Made by a program: the position numbers and the translations under genes
The notes under the pieces: generated by a model
The model's database searches: none
What the model saw: the letters and a program-made list of their open reading frames with translations, nothing else
Told to the model about the DNA's origin: nothing
NCBI GenBank assembly: GCA_045601465.1
Contig: JAZRZU010000105.1
Coordinates: forward strand, 1-20,950
Direction of reading: 5' to 3'
Origin: RGIG3009 sp045601465
Lineage (GTDB): Bacteria > Bacillota > Clostridia > Oscillospirales > Acutalibacteraceae
DNA: 20,950 nucleotides
Shown here: positions 1 through 7,318 of the stretch, one piece after another
How positions within the stretch are numbered: the stretch's first letter is position 1
Layout: every line of letters starts with the position of its first letter

Positions 1-51
1 CCTTTTGTCAAGCATCACAAACTTTTCCATTGCCTGTGCCATCAGGTTCAT
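1..51 (-). CDS. Start of the next head-tail gene (cut by the window edge)
   Basis: The ATG at 51-49 overlaps the preceding stop as TGATG, and GGAGG lies eight bases upstream. Only 17 codons are visible (MNLMAQAMEKFVMLDKR). This opening resembles small head-completion or adaptor proteins that commonly follow the connector gene, but too little is present to name it. Confidence 0.6.
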   Translation of the reverse strand, partial: MNLMAQAMEKFVMLDKR

Positions 52-461
52 CAGATTTTCCTCCAACGGTTCAGCTCACGACGGAAAGCATCTTGCCATG
101 TTACAGCCATGCCATCAGCGGTAGTTGCCATCTGGTAGCTGTACCCTGCAAAACTTTCAGCCGTGAACGGTGACGGTTGCGCCCCTTCGCTTTCAACAAA
201 CGCCTTGATTTTTTCGGTGAGGGCGATGAGCGAAGGAGGAACACCCATCGCCCACACCTCACCCTCAAATTCCTCATCGGTCAGCACATCATTCGGGAAC
301 TGATGCACGCCGTCATTGAATACGGAACCGACAAGGCAGTAATATTGGCCATCTTTCAGAAACTCGGAAGGGGAGAGCATGCCCCCTGCGATTGCGACCG
401 GGCCTTTATAGATTTCTCGCACGAAATAGTTCCGTATTTCCCTGCAAACCGCATCAAGCAC
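51..461 (-). CDS. Head-tail connector protein (gp6-like, predicted)
   Basis: A 136-residue protein. I chose GTG 461, seven bases after AGGGGAGG; TTG 467 lies on top of that site. The N-terminus VLDAVCREIRNYFVREIYKG begins a helix. The C-terminus AGYSYQMATTADGMAVTWQDAFRRELNRWRKI is typical of helical head-tail connectors that dock below the portal. Its location two genes after the major capsid is the expected one. The stop and next start share one base (TGATG). The exact connector class (gp6 or SPP1 gp15-like) is not certain. Confidence 0.8.
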   Translation of the reverse strand: MLDAVCREIRNYFVREIYKGPVAIAGGMLSPSEFLKDGQYYCLVGSVFNDGVHQFPNDVLTDEEFEGEVWAMGVPPSLIALTEKIKAFVESEGAQPSPFTAESFAGYSYQMATTADGMAVTWQDAFRRELNRWRKI

Positions 462-463
462 GC

Positions 464-685
464 TCAACCCTCCCCTTTTCGGCTCTTTGTAGCCGTCTTT
501 CTTTTCGGTTTATCTTCCTGCTGCACCGCTTCAATCAGCGGCTTGTGCAGCCTGTTTTTGCTACCTGCAAGCTCTTCCAGCCGTTCAGCGGTTACGGTCA
601 ACCCTCTCCGGGGGAACACATCACCTACACGGTAAAGGTGCGTGCCGTCCTGCAAGTCAGCAAACGCCGCTACAACCTTGTACAT
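464..685 (-). CDS. Small structural-region protein after the capsid gene
   Basis: A 73-residue protein from ATG 685, overlapping the capsid stop by one base. It begins MYKVVAAFADLQDGTHLYRV and has GDVFPRRGLTVTAERLEELAGS, a frequent small protein next to capsid genes in Firmicutes phages. It ends in a very basic tail (KPKRKTATKSRKGEG). It may be a minor capsid-associated or head-decoration protein. The translationally coupled start suggests stoichiometry linked to the capsid. Function not established. Confidence 0.78.
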   Translation of the reverse strand: MYKVVAAFADLQDGTHLYRVGDVFPRRGLTVTAERLEELAGSKNRLHKPLIEAVQQEDKPKRKTATKSRKGEG

Positions 686-1644
686 TATGCGCCCTGCACT
701 TCGTCACCGGCATCGTCTTCGCCAGAATCGCCGCCAGCATCGCCAAACGTAATCTTGGCAATGCCGTCCAGATATCCAGCCCACACAGCCATGCCCATCA
801 GAGCGTAGCTTTCGCCGACAGCGGTGGAGTAGTTGCCCTGAGCATGGAAGCCGATCAGGTTGGTTTCGCCCTGAGTGGTGTAGTTCAGACCAAGGCGTGC
901 AAATTCGCTATCGCTGGGGTCGATGTAGTACAAGTCGATATTCTCCACGGGAGTGGCAATGACCATACCACGATCAATCTGAGTAGCAGGAAGCAGGAAC
1001 AGGGTAGAGTAGCCGAGGAAGTCCTTTACATAGGTCACGCCAAAACGGGTCTGCACGGTAATGTCGGCGGCACCCAGATAGTCGTAAGCATCCAGAATGT
1101 TCGCAAAACCGACAACGGCGGTTACATCTTTCTGAATGGTAGCAAACTTGTTCAGCACCTCGCCCTGCGCCTTTGCCAGCGCATCCTGCCAAGTAGTGGC
1201 AGTCTGGGTCAGAGTACCGGTCTTGAGGAATGTATAGAACTTTGCAAGCACAATGTTCTGGAGCTTGGTCAAGAAAGCATCGTCGGACTTTTCAACAGCG
1301 ATTTCTGCGCCGTACGTGTTCACGTCCTCGATAGGAACAGCCTTTGCATACTTCTCAATGGTCAGGTCGGATTTAGTCGCCTTAGCGATAGTAGTCTTGC
1401 TGTAAGGGATGACCTCGCCAGGATCAACAGCACCGCTTTCCAGCGTAATATCAGCGGTGTAAGACACAAGAGAGGTGCCGGGGGTCTTTCGGATAGGGCG
1501 CATAATGCCCATAATGTTTCTCAATGCTTCCCAGTTGTCACCGAAACGGGTAACAAAATCCATCTCACGGGCGGTAACGCTGGTATAGACGTTAGGGAGA
1601 CTGTCACGGGGAGTAGAAAGAGTTTCAACATTAACAGCTGCCAT
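685..1644 (-). CDS. Major capsid protein, HK97 fold (predicted)
   Basis: A 319-residue protein starting at ATG 1644 with AAAGGAG upstream. The N-arm (residues 1-60) leads into PGTSLVSYTADITLESGAVDPGEVIPYSK. Later blocks match HK97-fold capsid proteins of SPP1-like phages: VEKSDDAFLTKLQNIV, FATIQKDVTAVVGFANILDAYDYLG, and FLGYSTLFLLPATQIDRGMV followed by NIDLYYIDPS. The last 20 residues are glycine/aspartate rich and could be a surface tail. Position after scaffold and length support the call. The stop shares one base with the next start (TAATG). Confidence 0.9.
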   Translation of the reverse strand: MAAVNVETLSTPRDSLPNVYTSVTAREMDFVTRFGDNWEALRNIMGIMRPIRKTPGTSLVSYTADITLESGAVDPGEVIPYSKTTIAKATKSDLTIEKYAKAVPIEDVNTYGAEIAVEKSDDAFLTKLQNIVLAKFYTFLKTGTLTQTATTWQDALAKAQGEVLNKFATIQKDVTAVVGFANILDAYDYLGAADITVQTRFGVTYVKDFLGYSTLFLLPATQIDRGMVIATPVENIDLYYIDPSDSEFARLGLNYTTQGETNLIGFHAQGNYSTAVGESYALMGMAVWAGYLDGIAKITFGDAGGDSGEDDAGDEVQGA

Positions 1645-1657
1645 TATAAGGCTCCTT

Positions 1658-2257
1658 TCATTTCAGTAATTCAGGATTTTCGGCAAGTGCTTTCTGACGT
1701 TCAGCGGTTGATAATTTGTATCTTCCGTTCTCATCACGGGCGTAAATTTCAGCCTTTGTCAATTTAGCACCGCCACCATTCGCCGGGGGAGTGGCCGGGT
1801 CTGCTCCCTTCGTTTCCACCTTGCCGACAAGGCCGGAGAAATCACCCTTCACAAGCGCATCCAGAGAGGAATTGTCCTTGATCTTGTCGCCGTCCAGTTC
1901 AATGCCGTCGATCTCTGCCCGGCTGCCACGCATAGCAATATCAAGGTTCTTCCCGGTGATACCCTTGCTTTCATAATAGGCTCGGACGGCCTTTTCCTTG
2001 GCTTCCTTTGCCTGTTTGCCCTCCACATCGGATTTGTAATCGTCAAAAGACTTTTTGAGGGCTTTGTATTCCTCGCTATCTTTGACCTTTACGGCTTCCG
2101 GTTTGGGCTGTTTTTCAAGTTCCGCCTTTACCTGTGCTTCGGCGTGGGCGTCCCTTGCAGTAATGTGTTCGGTAATGATAGCGTCTTCCAACTCTTTGGG
2201 AAGACCAACGCCGCTTTCCTTTGCCAGCGTTCTCAACGTTGCTCTGGTAAATGCCAT
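1658..2257 (-). CDS. Capsid scaffolding protein (GP20-like)
   Basis: A 199-residue protein starting at ATG 2257 behind AAAAGGAG. It is highly charged and helical, with a coiled-coil region about residues 35-95 (ARDAHAEAQVKAELEKQPKPE... ALKKSFDDYKSDVEGKQAKEAKEKA). A glycine/asparagine linker (ATPPANGGGAKL) then precedes the end. This composition and the location directly before the major capsid gene match phage scaffold or minor structural GP20 proteins, which shape the prohead and leave before packaging. No protease motif is visible, so scaffold exit rather than cleavage is likely. Confidence 0.88.
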   Translation of the reverse strand: MAFTRATLRTLAKESGVGLPKELEDAIITEHITARDAHAEAQVKAELEKQPKPEAVKVKDSEEYKALKKSFDDYKSDVEGKQAKEAKEKAVRAYYESKGITGKNLDIAMRGSRAEIDGIELDGDKIKDNSSLDALVKGDFSGLVGKVETKGADPATPPANGGGAKLTKAEIYARDENGRYKLSTAERQKALAENPELLK

Positions 2258-2314
2258 GTATTTTCAATCTCCTTTTCATCGGCGGCGGTTCACTGCCGTT
2301 TGATTGTTACCCTT

Positions 2315-2342
2315 ATTGTATCATGATTTTTTCTTTTGTCAA
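2315..2342 (-). promoter_or_regulatory. SigA-type promoter ahead of the scaffold and capsid genes
   Basis: On the minus strand, perfect TTGACA (2342-2337), a 16-base spacer and TACAAT (2320-2315). It would start near 2308, about 50 bases ahead of the scaffold ATG at 2257. It could boost expression of scaffold and major capsid relative to the upstream packaging genes. Confidence 0.75.
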
Positions 2343-2455
2343 GACTGTGCGTTTTTCAACGCTTCAGACAAAATTCTCTTATATTCTTCGCTGTGCTTTG
2401 TCGCCGCCTGTAACAGCATGTGCTTTCCCGGTCTTCCTCTTGCGCCGAGTTCAAC
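2339..2455 (-). pseudogene. Remnant C-terminus of the gp10-like gene after the amber codon
   Basis: In the same frame as the preceding gene, immediately after TAG (2458-2456), the codons read VELGARGRPGKHMLLQAATK and continue HSEEYKRILSEALKNAQS to a TGA at 2341-2339. The pattern (aromatic/acidic turn, GRP, an AA-containing helix, then EYK.I...AL) is what follows YAPYV in gp10-like proteins. There is no separate ribosome binding site. The final TGA lies inside the -35 hexamer of the next promoter. Confidence 0.65.
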
Positions 2456-2671
2456 CTAAACATATGGAGCATACGAAGTGTTTGTTCCGATGTACACATC
2501 ATCTCCGACAACTTTGTGGCTCATGCTACTCCGCAAACGCCCAGTATCAACAGGCGTTTTTTCTTTTGCGTGTGTTTCGGCTCTCATTCCAACAGCCTCA
2601 AGCCCGTTCTTTTTTGCCCTTTTCAACGCTGCAATAACTTCAGCAGAGTTGTCCTTCATAGTCCAATTCAT
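2456..2671 (-). CDS. HK97 gp10-like protein, interrupted by an in-frame amber codon
   Basis: A 71-residue frame starting at ATG 2671 behind AAGGGGGTG. The sequence KEKTPVDTGRLRSSM...DVYIGTNTSYAPYV is the hallmark of HK97-gp10-like head-tail or tail-completion proteins, which are normally well over 100 residues. Codon 72 is TAG, yet the same frame continues for 38 more codons with a family-like C-terminus. It is therefore truncated, recoded or misread. It also lies between the minor head protein and scaffold, earlier than the usual gp10-like position downstream of the capsid gene. Confidence 0.78.
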   Translation of the reverse strand: MNWTMKDNSAEVIAALKRAKKNGLEAVGMRAETHAKEKTPVDTGRLRSSMSHKVVGDDVYIGTNTSYAPYV

Positions 2672-2675
2672 TTTA

Positions 2676-3578
2676 TCACCCCCTTTTTGAAAAGCCCTTC
2701 ACCACCGTGCCCATCGTGCAGCGGCAGTTATAGATATTGCTTCCGCTTGCCCCCATGGAACTGTCGCCGGGGTGCATCAGGTATTGCCCGTTAATCAAAA
2801 ACGGTTCGTCAATCGGTATGCTCCCGGCTTCGTTGTATCTTCCACCAGCAAACTCATGCCAATCTCGTGTCCTTTTGTCGTAAGTGGCAATCCAGAACTT
2901 TTCAAGGATGATGCCGTCAGATACTGCCTGTTCCATACCATCCTGCCGCCCCTTATTTTCCGCAGCCGTGGTCAAGGTTCGGGCGGTTCTGATGGATTGC
3001 GTGCGGTTCATTTCCTCCACACCACGCAGCCGCTTCGCCATGTCGGGTATGCTTTCCCCGGTCAAAATGCTTTGCAGCACAGACCGATGGACATTCTGCA
3101 TGTTCCACTTTCTGTCTTTCCTCTGGTCGATGTACTTGTACGGTAAAAAACGGCTGTTTCGTGTGGCAAGCTCTTTCACGGTGTTAGCGTCCGTCATCGT
3201 GAAGGAATACCCACCAACGCCGTCAACGGTTTCTCCGATCGAGTTGTAATTGATGGCGTACACCTCCGGCAACTGCCCATTAACATACGCAATAGCCGTC
3301 TTGTTTACATTCAGCATTTCCGTGGCAATCTGGCTTTGCAGGGTTTTGAACCGCTCCGCATACAGCATCTTATTCTTCCGCCACCGCTTGTATTCGGCTT
3401 CGGTCAAAGTGCCATCTTTCACCTGTTTCTGCTTCTTTTCATCCAGCCGTTCAAACTGCCGGAAATAGTCAGCCGCTTTCTTTTCGATGATGTCGGCTGA
3501 CCCGGAGTAGATGCCGGACAGCCGCTTCTCCATCTGTTCGATTTTCCGGTCAGTCTTGGCGTGCGCTTTGTCCGGCAA
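2676..3578 (-). CDS. Minor head protein, SPP1 gp7 / Mu F-like
   Basis: A 300-residue minor head morphogenesis protein. The N-terminus is helical and basic (AHAKTDRKIEQMEKRLSGIY). The middle carries RSVLQSILTGESIPDMAKRL and RTARTLTTAAENKGR. The C-terminus shows the MuF signature HPGDSSMGASGSNIYNCRC. In SPP1 the homologue binds the portal and affects DNA ejection. The start is TTG 3578, nine bases after AAAGGAG; no ATG is available nearby. It sits between portal and scaffold, as expected, and ends five bases before the next gene's ATG. Confidence 0.93.
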   Translation of the reverse strand: MPDKAHAKTDRKIEQMEKRLSGIYSGSADIIEKKAADYFRQFERLDEKKQKQVKDGTLTEAEYKRWRKNKMLYAERFKTLQSQIATEMLNVNKTAIAYVNGQLPEVYAINYNSIGETVDGVGGYSFTMTDANTVKELATRNSRFLPYKYIDQRKDRKWNMQNVHRSVLQSILTGESIPDMAKRLRGVEEMNRTQSIRTARTLTTAAENKGRQDGMEQAVSDGIILEKFWIATYDKRTRDWHEFAGGRYNEAGSIPIDEPFLINGQYLMHPGDSSMGASGSNIYNCRCTMGTVVKGFSKRG

Positions 3579-3592
3579 CGGTTATCACTCCT

Positions 3593-5203
3593 TTATTCAC
3601 CCTTGATAATTCTCAACGCTTCTTCCTTCGACACACCAATAGCCGTAGAAATGATATTTACAGCCTGTCCTTCAGACAATGTGCCTTCTTTCAGGTTTTT
3701 CATCACCGTCAACAGGGATTGCGTCTGTGCGCCGTTCAAAGTCCTGCCGATTGCCGATTCTGCGCTTTCCACGGCTTCGCCACCAGAGGCCACCTCATCG
3801 ACGGCACCGGCTTCGTCTTCGTCTTGTCCATCATCCATACCGGGCATTTCCGTCAGCCGCTTCACCGCTTCGTTGTCCAGCCGTTCCAATACGCCGCTCA
3901 CTTCATCCGCAGATAGGAAGGGCAGCTTCTTCAAGATGGTTTCTGCATCCAGATACTGACTGGCAGACATAACCATTTCGGTAGTTTCGGTCTGGTTGAC
4001 GATTTGAGACCGCTTGAAAGAATACCCATTTGGCTCAATCCCGGCAAGTGCCAGAATGTCATTCATGAACTCAAACACGCACATTTCAAATTCGTCCGTT
4101 TTTTCTACCAGCGGTTCATACGCCGCCATAATCTGTGTGGCGGTCACGCTTGCCCCTGCAATCTTCTCCACATCCAGAGCCATGAAGTCCCGGTAAAGGT
4201 CATTCTGCAACCGGGTCAATGCCGCTTCTCTGGCAGCATGGGGAACTTCGATGGTGTGGGCTTCGGCAGATGAACCACCAGAGCCGTCACCGTCAACAGC
4301 GGCCACCCTTGTAGTCTTAATCCGCTGTGCAAACTTTGCCATGTCCATATCATCCATGCCGCCCGTGTTTTTGAGCAGCCAATAGATTTGACTTGCATCG
4401 TCCAGATCGTTCGCAAAGCCGGACTTGATGAGGTCATAGCAATCAATCTGCCCCTGTTTGCCCTGCAATTCGCTTGCGTGTTCCACATTCCCCCAAAGCG
4501 GCACAATCGGGAAGCCGGGGTAATTCTGCTGGTCGATGATTTCTTCACCGCCAACCTCGCTGGTGCTGGTGACAATCTTGTAGGCTCTCTTTTCCTGCTT
4601 CACGGTCAGTTGCTTTTCTTCACCTTCAACATACTCCGTGTAGCCGTCCATTTCGTACAGCGTAGCCCTCAAGGGGTGCTGATCGTCCAGTCGCCACCAG
4701 CGGATGCCAGCTTTCAGGGAGCCGTTTTCCTCATCCCACAGAGGCACAAACTCCGTCGCCTTGAAAAACACCACCCGGCCATTATCAAAAAAGCCGAAAG
4801 ACACGCCCTGCACCAATGCGGATTTACCGCCCCTGTACAGCACCGTGTCAAAGTCTTTGCCGAGTTTTTCTTTTGTCTTTCCTTCCTTGTCATCCTCAAA
4901 GCTGATGCCATTGCCCAGCAGATACGCCGCTTCCTGCGTCACAAAACGCTTGAAAAATCCGCTTGCGCACTTGTGGTTCGCCGCCCACTTATCCGGCACA
5001 GCTTCGCCCGACAGCTTGTAAAGCACCTTCTGATACTTCATGATTGTCGGGTTCAGCCCCCGTGCATACTGCTCCGCTTCCTGCATTGCCCGGTATTCTT
5101 CGCTGCCGGAAAAGTCCGTGATGGCCGCTTTTACAAACTCCATCCGCTTCTGTTCGTCAAGCCCTACCATCGTCAAATCCTGAAATGTTTTGATTTTTAC
5201 CAC
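3593..5203 (-). CDS. SPP1 gp6-like portal protein
   Basis: A 536-residue portal that would form the dodecameric DNA gate at the capsid vertex and dock the terminase. Recognisable family blocks are GLNPTIMKYQKVLY near residue 49, FFKRFVTQEAAYLLGNGISF near 84-103, and the stem region after residue 250 (DDLDDASQIYWLLKN). The ALDVEKIAGASVTATQIMAAYEPL helix block then follows. The C-terminus is acidic (MPGMDDGQDEDEAGAVDEV) and ends in a helical domain. The likely start is GTG 5203, six bases after the terL stop; ATG 5170 has a better spaced AGGA, so the start is not settled. Length fits the SPP1-like family. Confidence 0.93.
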   Translation of the reverse strand: MVKIKTFQDLTMVGLDEQKRMEFVKAAITDFSGSEEYRAMQEAEQYARGLNPTIMKYQKVLYKLSGEAVPDKWAANHKCASGFFKRFVTQEAAYLLGNGISFEDDKEGKTKEKLGKDFDTVLYRGGKSALVQGVSFGFFDNGRVVFFKATEFVPLWDEENGSLKAGIRWWRLDDQHPLRATLYEMDGYTEYVEGEEKQLTVKQEKRAYKIVTSTSEVGGEEIIDQQNYPGFPIVPLWGNVEHASELQGKQGQIDCYDLIKSGFANDLDDASQIYWLLKNTGGMDDMDMAKFAQRIKTTRVAAVDGDGSGGSSAEAHTIEVPHAAREAALTRLQNDLYRDFMALDVEKIAGASVTATQIMAAYEPLVEKTDEFEMCVFEFMNDILALAGIEPNGYSFKRSQIVNQTETTEMVMSASQYLDAETILKKLPFLSADEVSGVLERLDNEAVKRLTEMPGMDDGQDEDEAGAVDEVASGGEAVESAESAIGRTLNGAQTQSLLTVMKNLKEGTLSEGQAVNIISTAIGVSKEEALRIIKGE

Positions 5204-5209
5204 TCCCCA

Positions 5210-6484
5210 TCAAAGATATATCGTTGTTCCTTCCTGCTGTGTGCCGTTCTTTTTCCACAGCTTCCGGATCATACTTGCAAGGCTATCCGGGCAGTCGTCA
5301 TGCTCCGCATTTTCGTTGTAGTCGCAAATCTGGTTGATATACTCCGCATCCGTCCCGGCAACAAAACGGACATTCTTCCATTCAGCCTTGAGGTACGATG
5401 TGATTTTCAGAAATTTGTTCATGCTTTCATGATAAACAAATGCCCTTTCGCCCTTCCCCCTCAAAGCCTTTGCAAGATAGCCCTTGTCGCCATTGTCTTC
5501 GCAGAATATCCTTCCAGCGTTGAACTGCTTCCGCAACTTTACAATTTCGTCCTGTACATCGTCGATATGCCGCCGCCAGCATCGCCCATATACATAATAC
5601 AGCAAACCAGATTTTTTGCAAATCGTGAACGCCGTATAGTCCTCGCCACCATAAGCCGCATCAATGTGGCATTCGCCCTGTTCCACCAGTGCAGGGTCAA
5701 ACCCTGTCTGCGGCCTGTCAAAGATTACATCCTCGGCAGCAATGTGCCGCATCTCGTAGTTGGCAGCGAATAGAGAAGCCGTCATGCCCTCCCTGACCTT
5801 TTCGATTTCTGCCTTGCTCATCAGACCGGTGGAATAACAATCATAAACCTTCGGCTTCGGCATAAGCGTGAACGCATCGTCTTTATGCCACGGGGTTCCT
5901 GTATTGTAAATCCGCCCTCCACGGTTCAACAGGTTCCGCAACTCCTGATAGATCAACTTCGTCCTGTCACGCTCGGCCTTTGATACACGATCCTGCACAT
6001 TGACAATATCGTCCGTGAATATACGGTCGTAATGCTTGCCCGTCAAAGAACCGCCCATACCTTTGCCCACAAGCTGCGCCGTCCCTCTGATGTCCGTTGT
6101 CAGGTTGGTGGTAATTTCGCTTGCCGTGCTTGTTGTCAGAGTTAAATTAACGCCATATATGCACTGTACAAAATACCGCATCTGTGGGCTTTGCATGATT
6201 TTCTTCGTCTGCGAAATGATTTCCTTAATGTCATCATCCGTCTTTCGCATGAACATGGTTCGGATATTCGGCAGCAGCACGGCCAGCAAAGACAACGCCA
6301 CAGAAACGCAAGTCGTTTTGTATGAAGAACGGTGCGCCTGCAAAGTTCCGTCCTCTTTCCCTCGCACCATGTCGATGATCCATTCATTATGCAAATCGGT
6401 CAGCTTGCTAAATCCAACAAGCCGACCAAATTCCGCAGGACGGTTCAAGAGAAACTCAACCGCCGTTTTCCTGTCCACGATCAA
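5210..6484 (-). CDS. terL: Terminase large subunit
   Basis: A 424-residue packaging motor. The ATPase part has a Walker A-like HRSSYKTT (51-58), Walker B with acidic residues at IFTDD (155-159), and the coupling motif TGTPWH (195-200). The C-terminal RNase H-like nuclease has DAAYGG (275-280), FCEDNGDKG (327-335) and a later DDCPDS with its metal-binding Asp residues. It cuts concatemeric DNA and pumps it into the prohead through the portal. The start is TTG 6484 (GTG 6478 is the alternative), with AAAAAGGATG upstream. The next gene begins six bases after the stop. Confidence 0.95.
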   Translation of the reverse strand: MIVDRKTAVEFLLNRPAEFGRLVGFSKLTDLHNEWIIDMVRGKEDGTLQAHRSSYKTTCVSVALSLLAVLLPNIRTMFMRKTDDDIKEIISQTKKIMQSPQMRYFVQCIYGVNLTLTTSTASEITTNLTTDIRGTAQLVGKGMGGSLTGKHYDRIFTDDIVNVQDRVSKAERDRTKLIYQELRNLLNRGGRIYNTGTPWHKDDAFTLMPKPKVYDCYSTGLMSKAEIEKVREGMTASLFAANYEMRHIAAEDVIFDRPQTGFDPALVEQGECHIDAAYGGEDYTAFTICKKSGLLYYVYGRCWRRHIDDVQDEIVKLRKQFNAGRIFCEDNGDKGYLAKALRGKGERAFVYHESMNKFLKITSYLKAEWKNVRFVAGTDAEYINQICDYNENAEHDDCPDSLASMIRKLWKKNGTQQEGTTIYL

Positions 6485-6863
6485 TCATCCTTTTTCCACA
6501 CCATCCGCAATAATCGCTTCCGGTCAACCCCATCGGGTTTTTACAACTGCTGCAACGCTTGTGCCGGAGGAGCGTGTCCTCTCCGCATACTGTCTTTTTT
6601 TGTTCGGTTACAACTTCCCAGAAAGCGGTTTCTTGATGGTTTCCCACAACCTCATCATCGAAATATATAACGGTTACACACTCACCATCATCATGAACCA
6701 AGGCACTTCCTTTGAGCATTTCTTTTAACATTTTTTCATTTATGCGAACATAGCTTACACACCATTCCGGGCAAAATTCTTCTCCATGCTTTACAATTCT
6801 CACGCCTTCAAACTCACACGGTTCTAAATTTTTGTTTCTATCAAACCTTACGCTGTCCATCAT
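6456..6863 (-). CDS. Zinc-ribbon protein between small and large terminase
   Basis: A 135-residue protein. I use ATG 6863 (6860 is an adjacent alternative), downstream of GGAGG that lies inside the previous gene. The N-terminal two thirds are strand-rich (PCEFEGVRIVKHGEEFCPEW..., CVTVIYFDDEVV). The C-terminus has CSSCKNPMGLTGSDYCGWCGKRM, a classic two-pair zinc ribbon. It overlaps the large terminase start by about 29 bases. A gene inserted between terS and terL is unusual, and a packaging or HNH-like accessory role is possible, but no nuclease motif is visible. Confidence 0.72.
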   Translation of the reverse strand: MMDSVRFDRNKNLEPCEFEGVRIVKHGEEFCPEWCVSYVRINEKMLKEMLKGSALVHDDGECVTVIYFDDEVVGNHQETAFWEVVTEQKKTVCGEDTLLRHKRCSSCKNPMGLTGSDYCGWCGKRMIDRGQENGG

Positions 6864-7185
6864 TATTGACCATCGCCTCCACTTCGGCAATTACGGACGG
6901 CTCAACATCTGCGACCATAACACGCTCCACGGGCTTCTGCCCTGCAGTGTCACGCACTAACTCCCACGCTTTCCAATCGCCTTTGAGTGCAGCTTGAAAA
7001 GCCTTTGCCGCCATTGCTTCCGTTCCCGTCATTGTCTTGCCGTCTTTGCCCGTCAAGTCAGCATCCATCAAAATCTGCATTGCTTCACGGAGGGATTTTT
7101 TTGCCCTTCGTGCTTCGCCCGATTTCTGCCCACCTTTTCGCAGTTCGTCCGCTGTTAGTTTGTGGGTCAAGTTCTCATTCGACAT
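6841..7185 (-). CDS. terS: Probable terminase small subunit
   Basis: A 114-residue protein starting MSNENLTHKLTADELRKGGQ at ATG 7185. It has a basic KGGQKSGEARRAKKSLREAMQIL segment and a later WELVRDTAGQKPVERV segment. This pattern is typical of small DNA-packaging proteins annotated as TerS in Firmicutes phages, where the helical N-terminus binds the pac/cos region. It lies one gene upstream of the large terminase, the expected place. The ribosome binding site is weak (GAAGTGAG), but the start is close behind the previous stop. The call rests on family resemblance plus position. Confidence 0.72.
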   Translation of the reverse strand: MSNENLTHKLTADELRKGGQKSGEARRAKKSLREAMQILMDADLTGKDGKTMTGTEAMAAKAFQAALKGDWKAWELVRDTAGQKPVERVMVADVEPSVIAEVEAMVNNDGQRKV

Positions 7186-7186
7186 T

Positions 7187-7318
7187 TCATCTCACTTCGC
7201 TTTTTAATCTTTTACGCAGTTTCCGCAAATACTTTTCGTAGTCCCTTTTCAAGTACGGACTTGTAGTCGTAGCAAGTGCCTTTTGAACTCTTGCGATTTC
7301 TGCCTTTGTGTCAGTCAT
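7187..7318 (-). CDS. Tiny basic helical protein between methyltransferase and terminase
   Basis: A 43-residue protein from ATG 7318 to TGA at 7187. The product MTDTKAEIARVQKALATTTS... is helical and ends very basic (YLRKLRKRLKSEVR). The start overlaps the methyltransferase stop by eight bases and GGAGG lies upstream. The small terminase follows after one base. Its basic tail suggests nucleic acid contact, which is only a guess. Confidence 0.62.
   Translation of the reverse strand: MTDTKAEIARVQKALATTTSPYLKRDYEKYLRKLRKRLKSEVR

Noticed and set aside
844..1767. 307-residue plus-strand open frame
   Set aside because: Antisense to the major capsid gene, without a family signature or initiation signal.
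2456..2458. Genome-wide TAG recoding (alternative code 15) as explanation of the amber codon
   Set aside because: TAG ends other genes here (14575, 8959, 8990), and reading through at 14575 would run into a promoter. Large genes also contain no in-frame TAG.
4388..5773. 461-residue plus-strand open frame
   Set aside because: It lies wholly antisense to portal and large terminase, has no ribosome binding site and shows no recognisable domain. It is a shadow of minus-strand codon bias.
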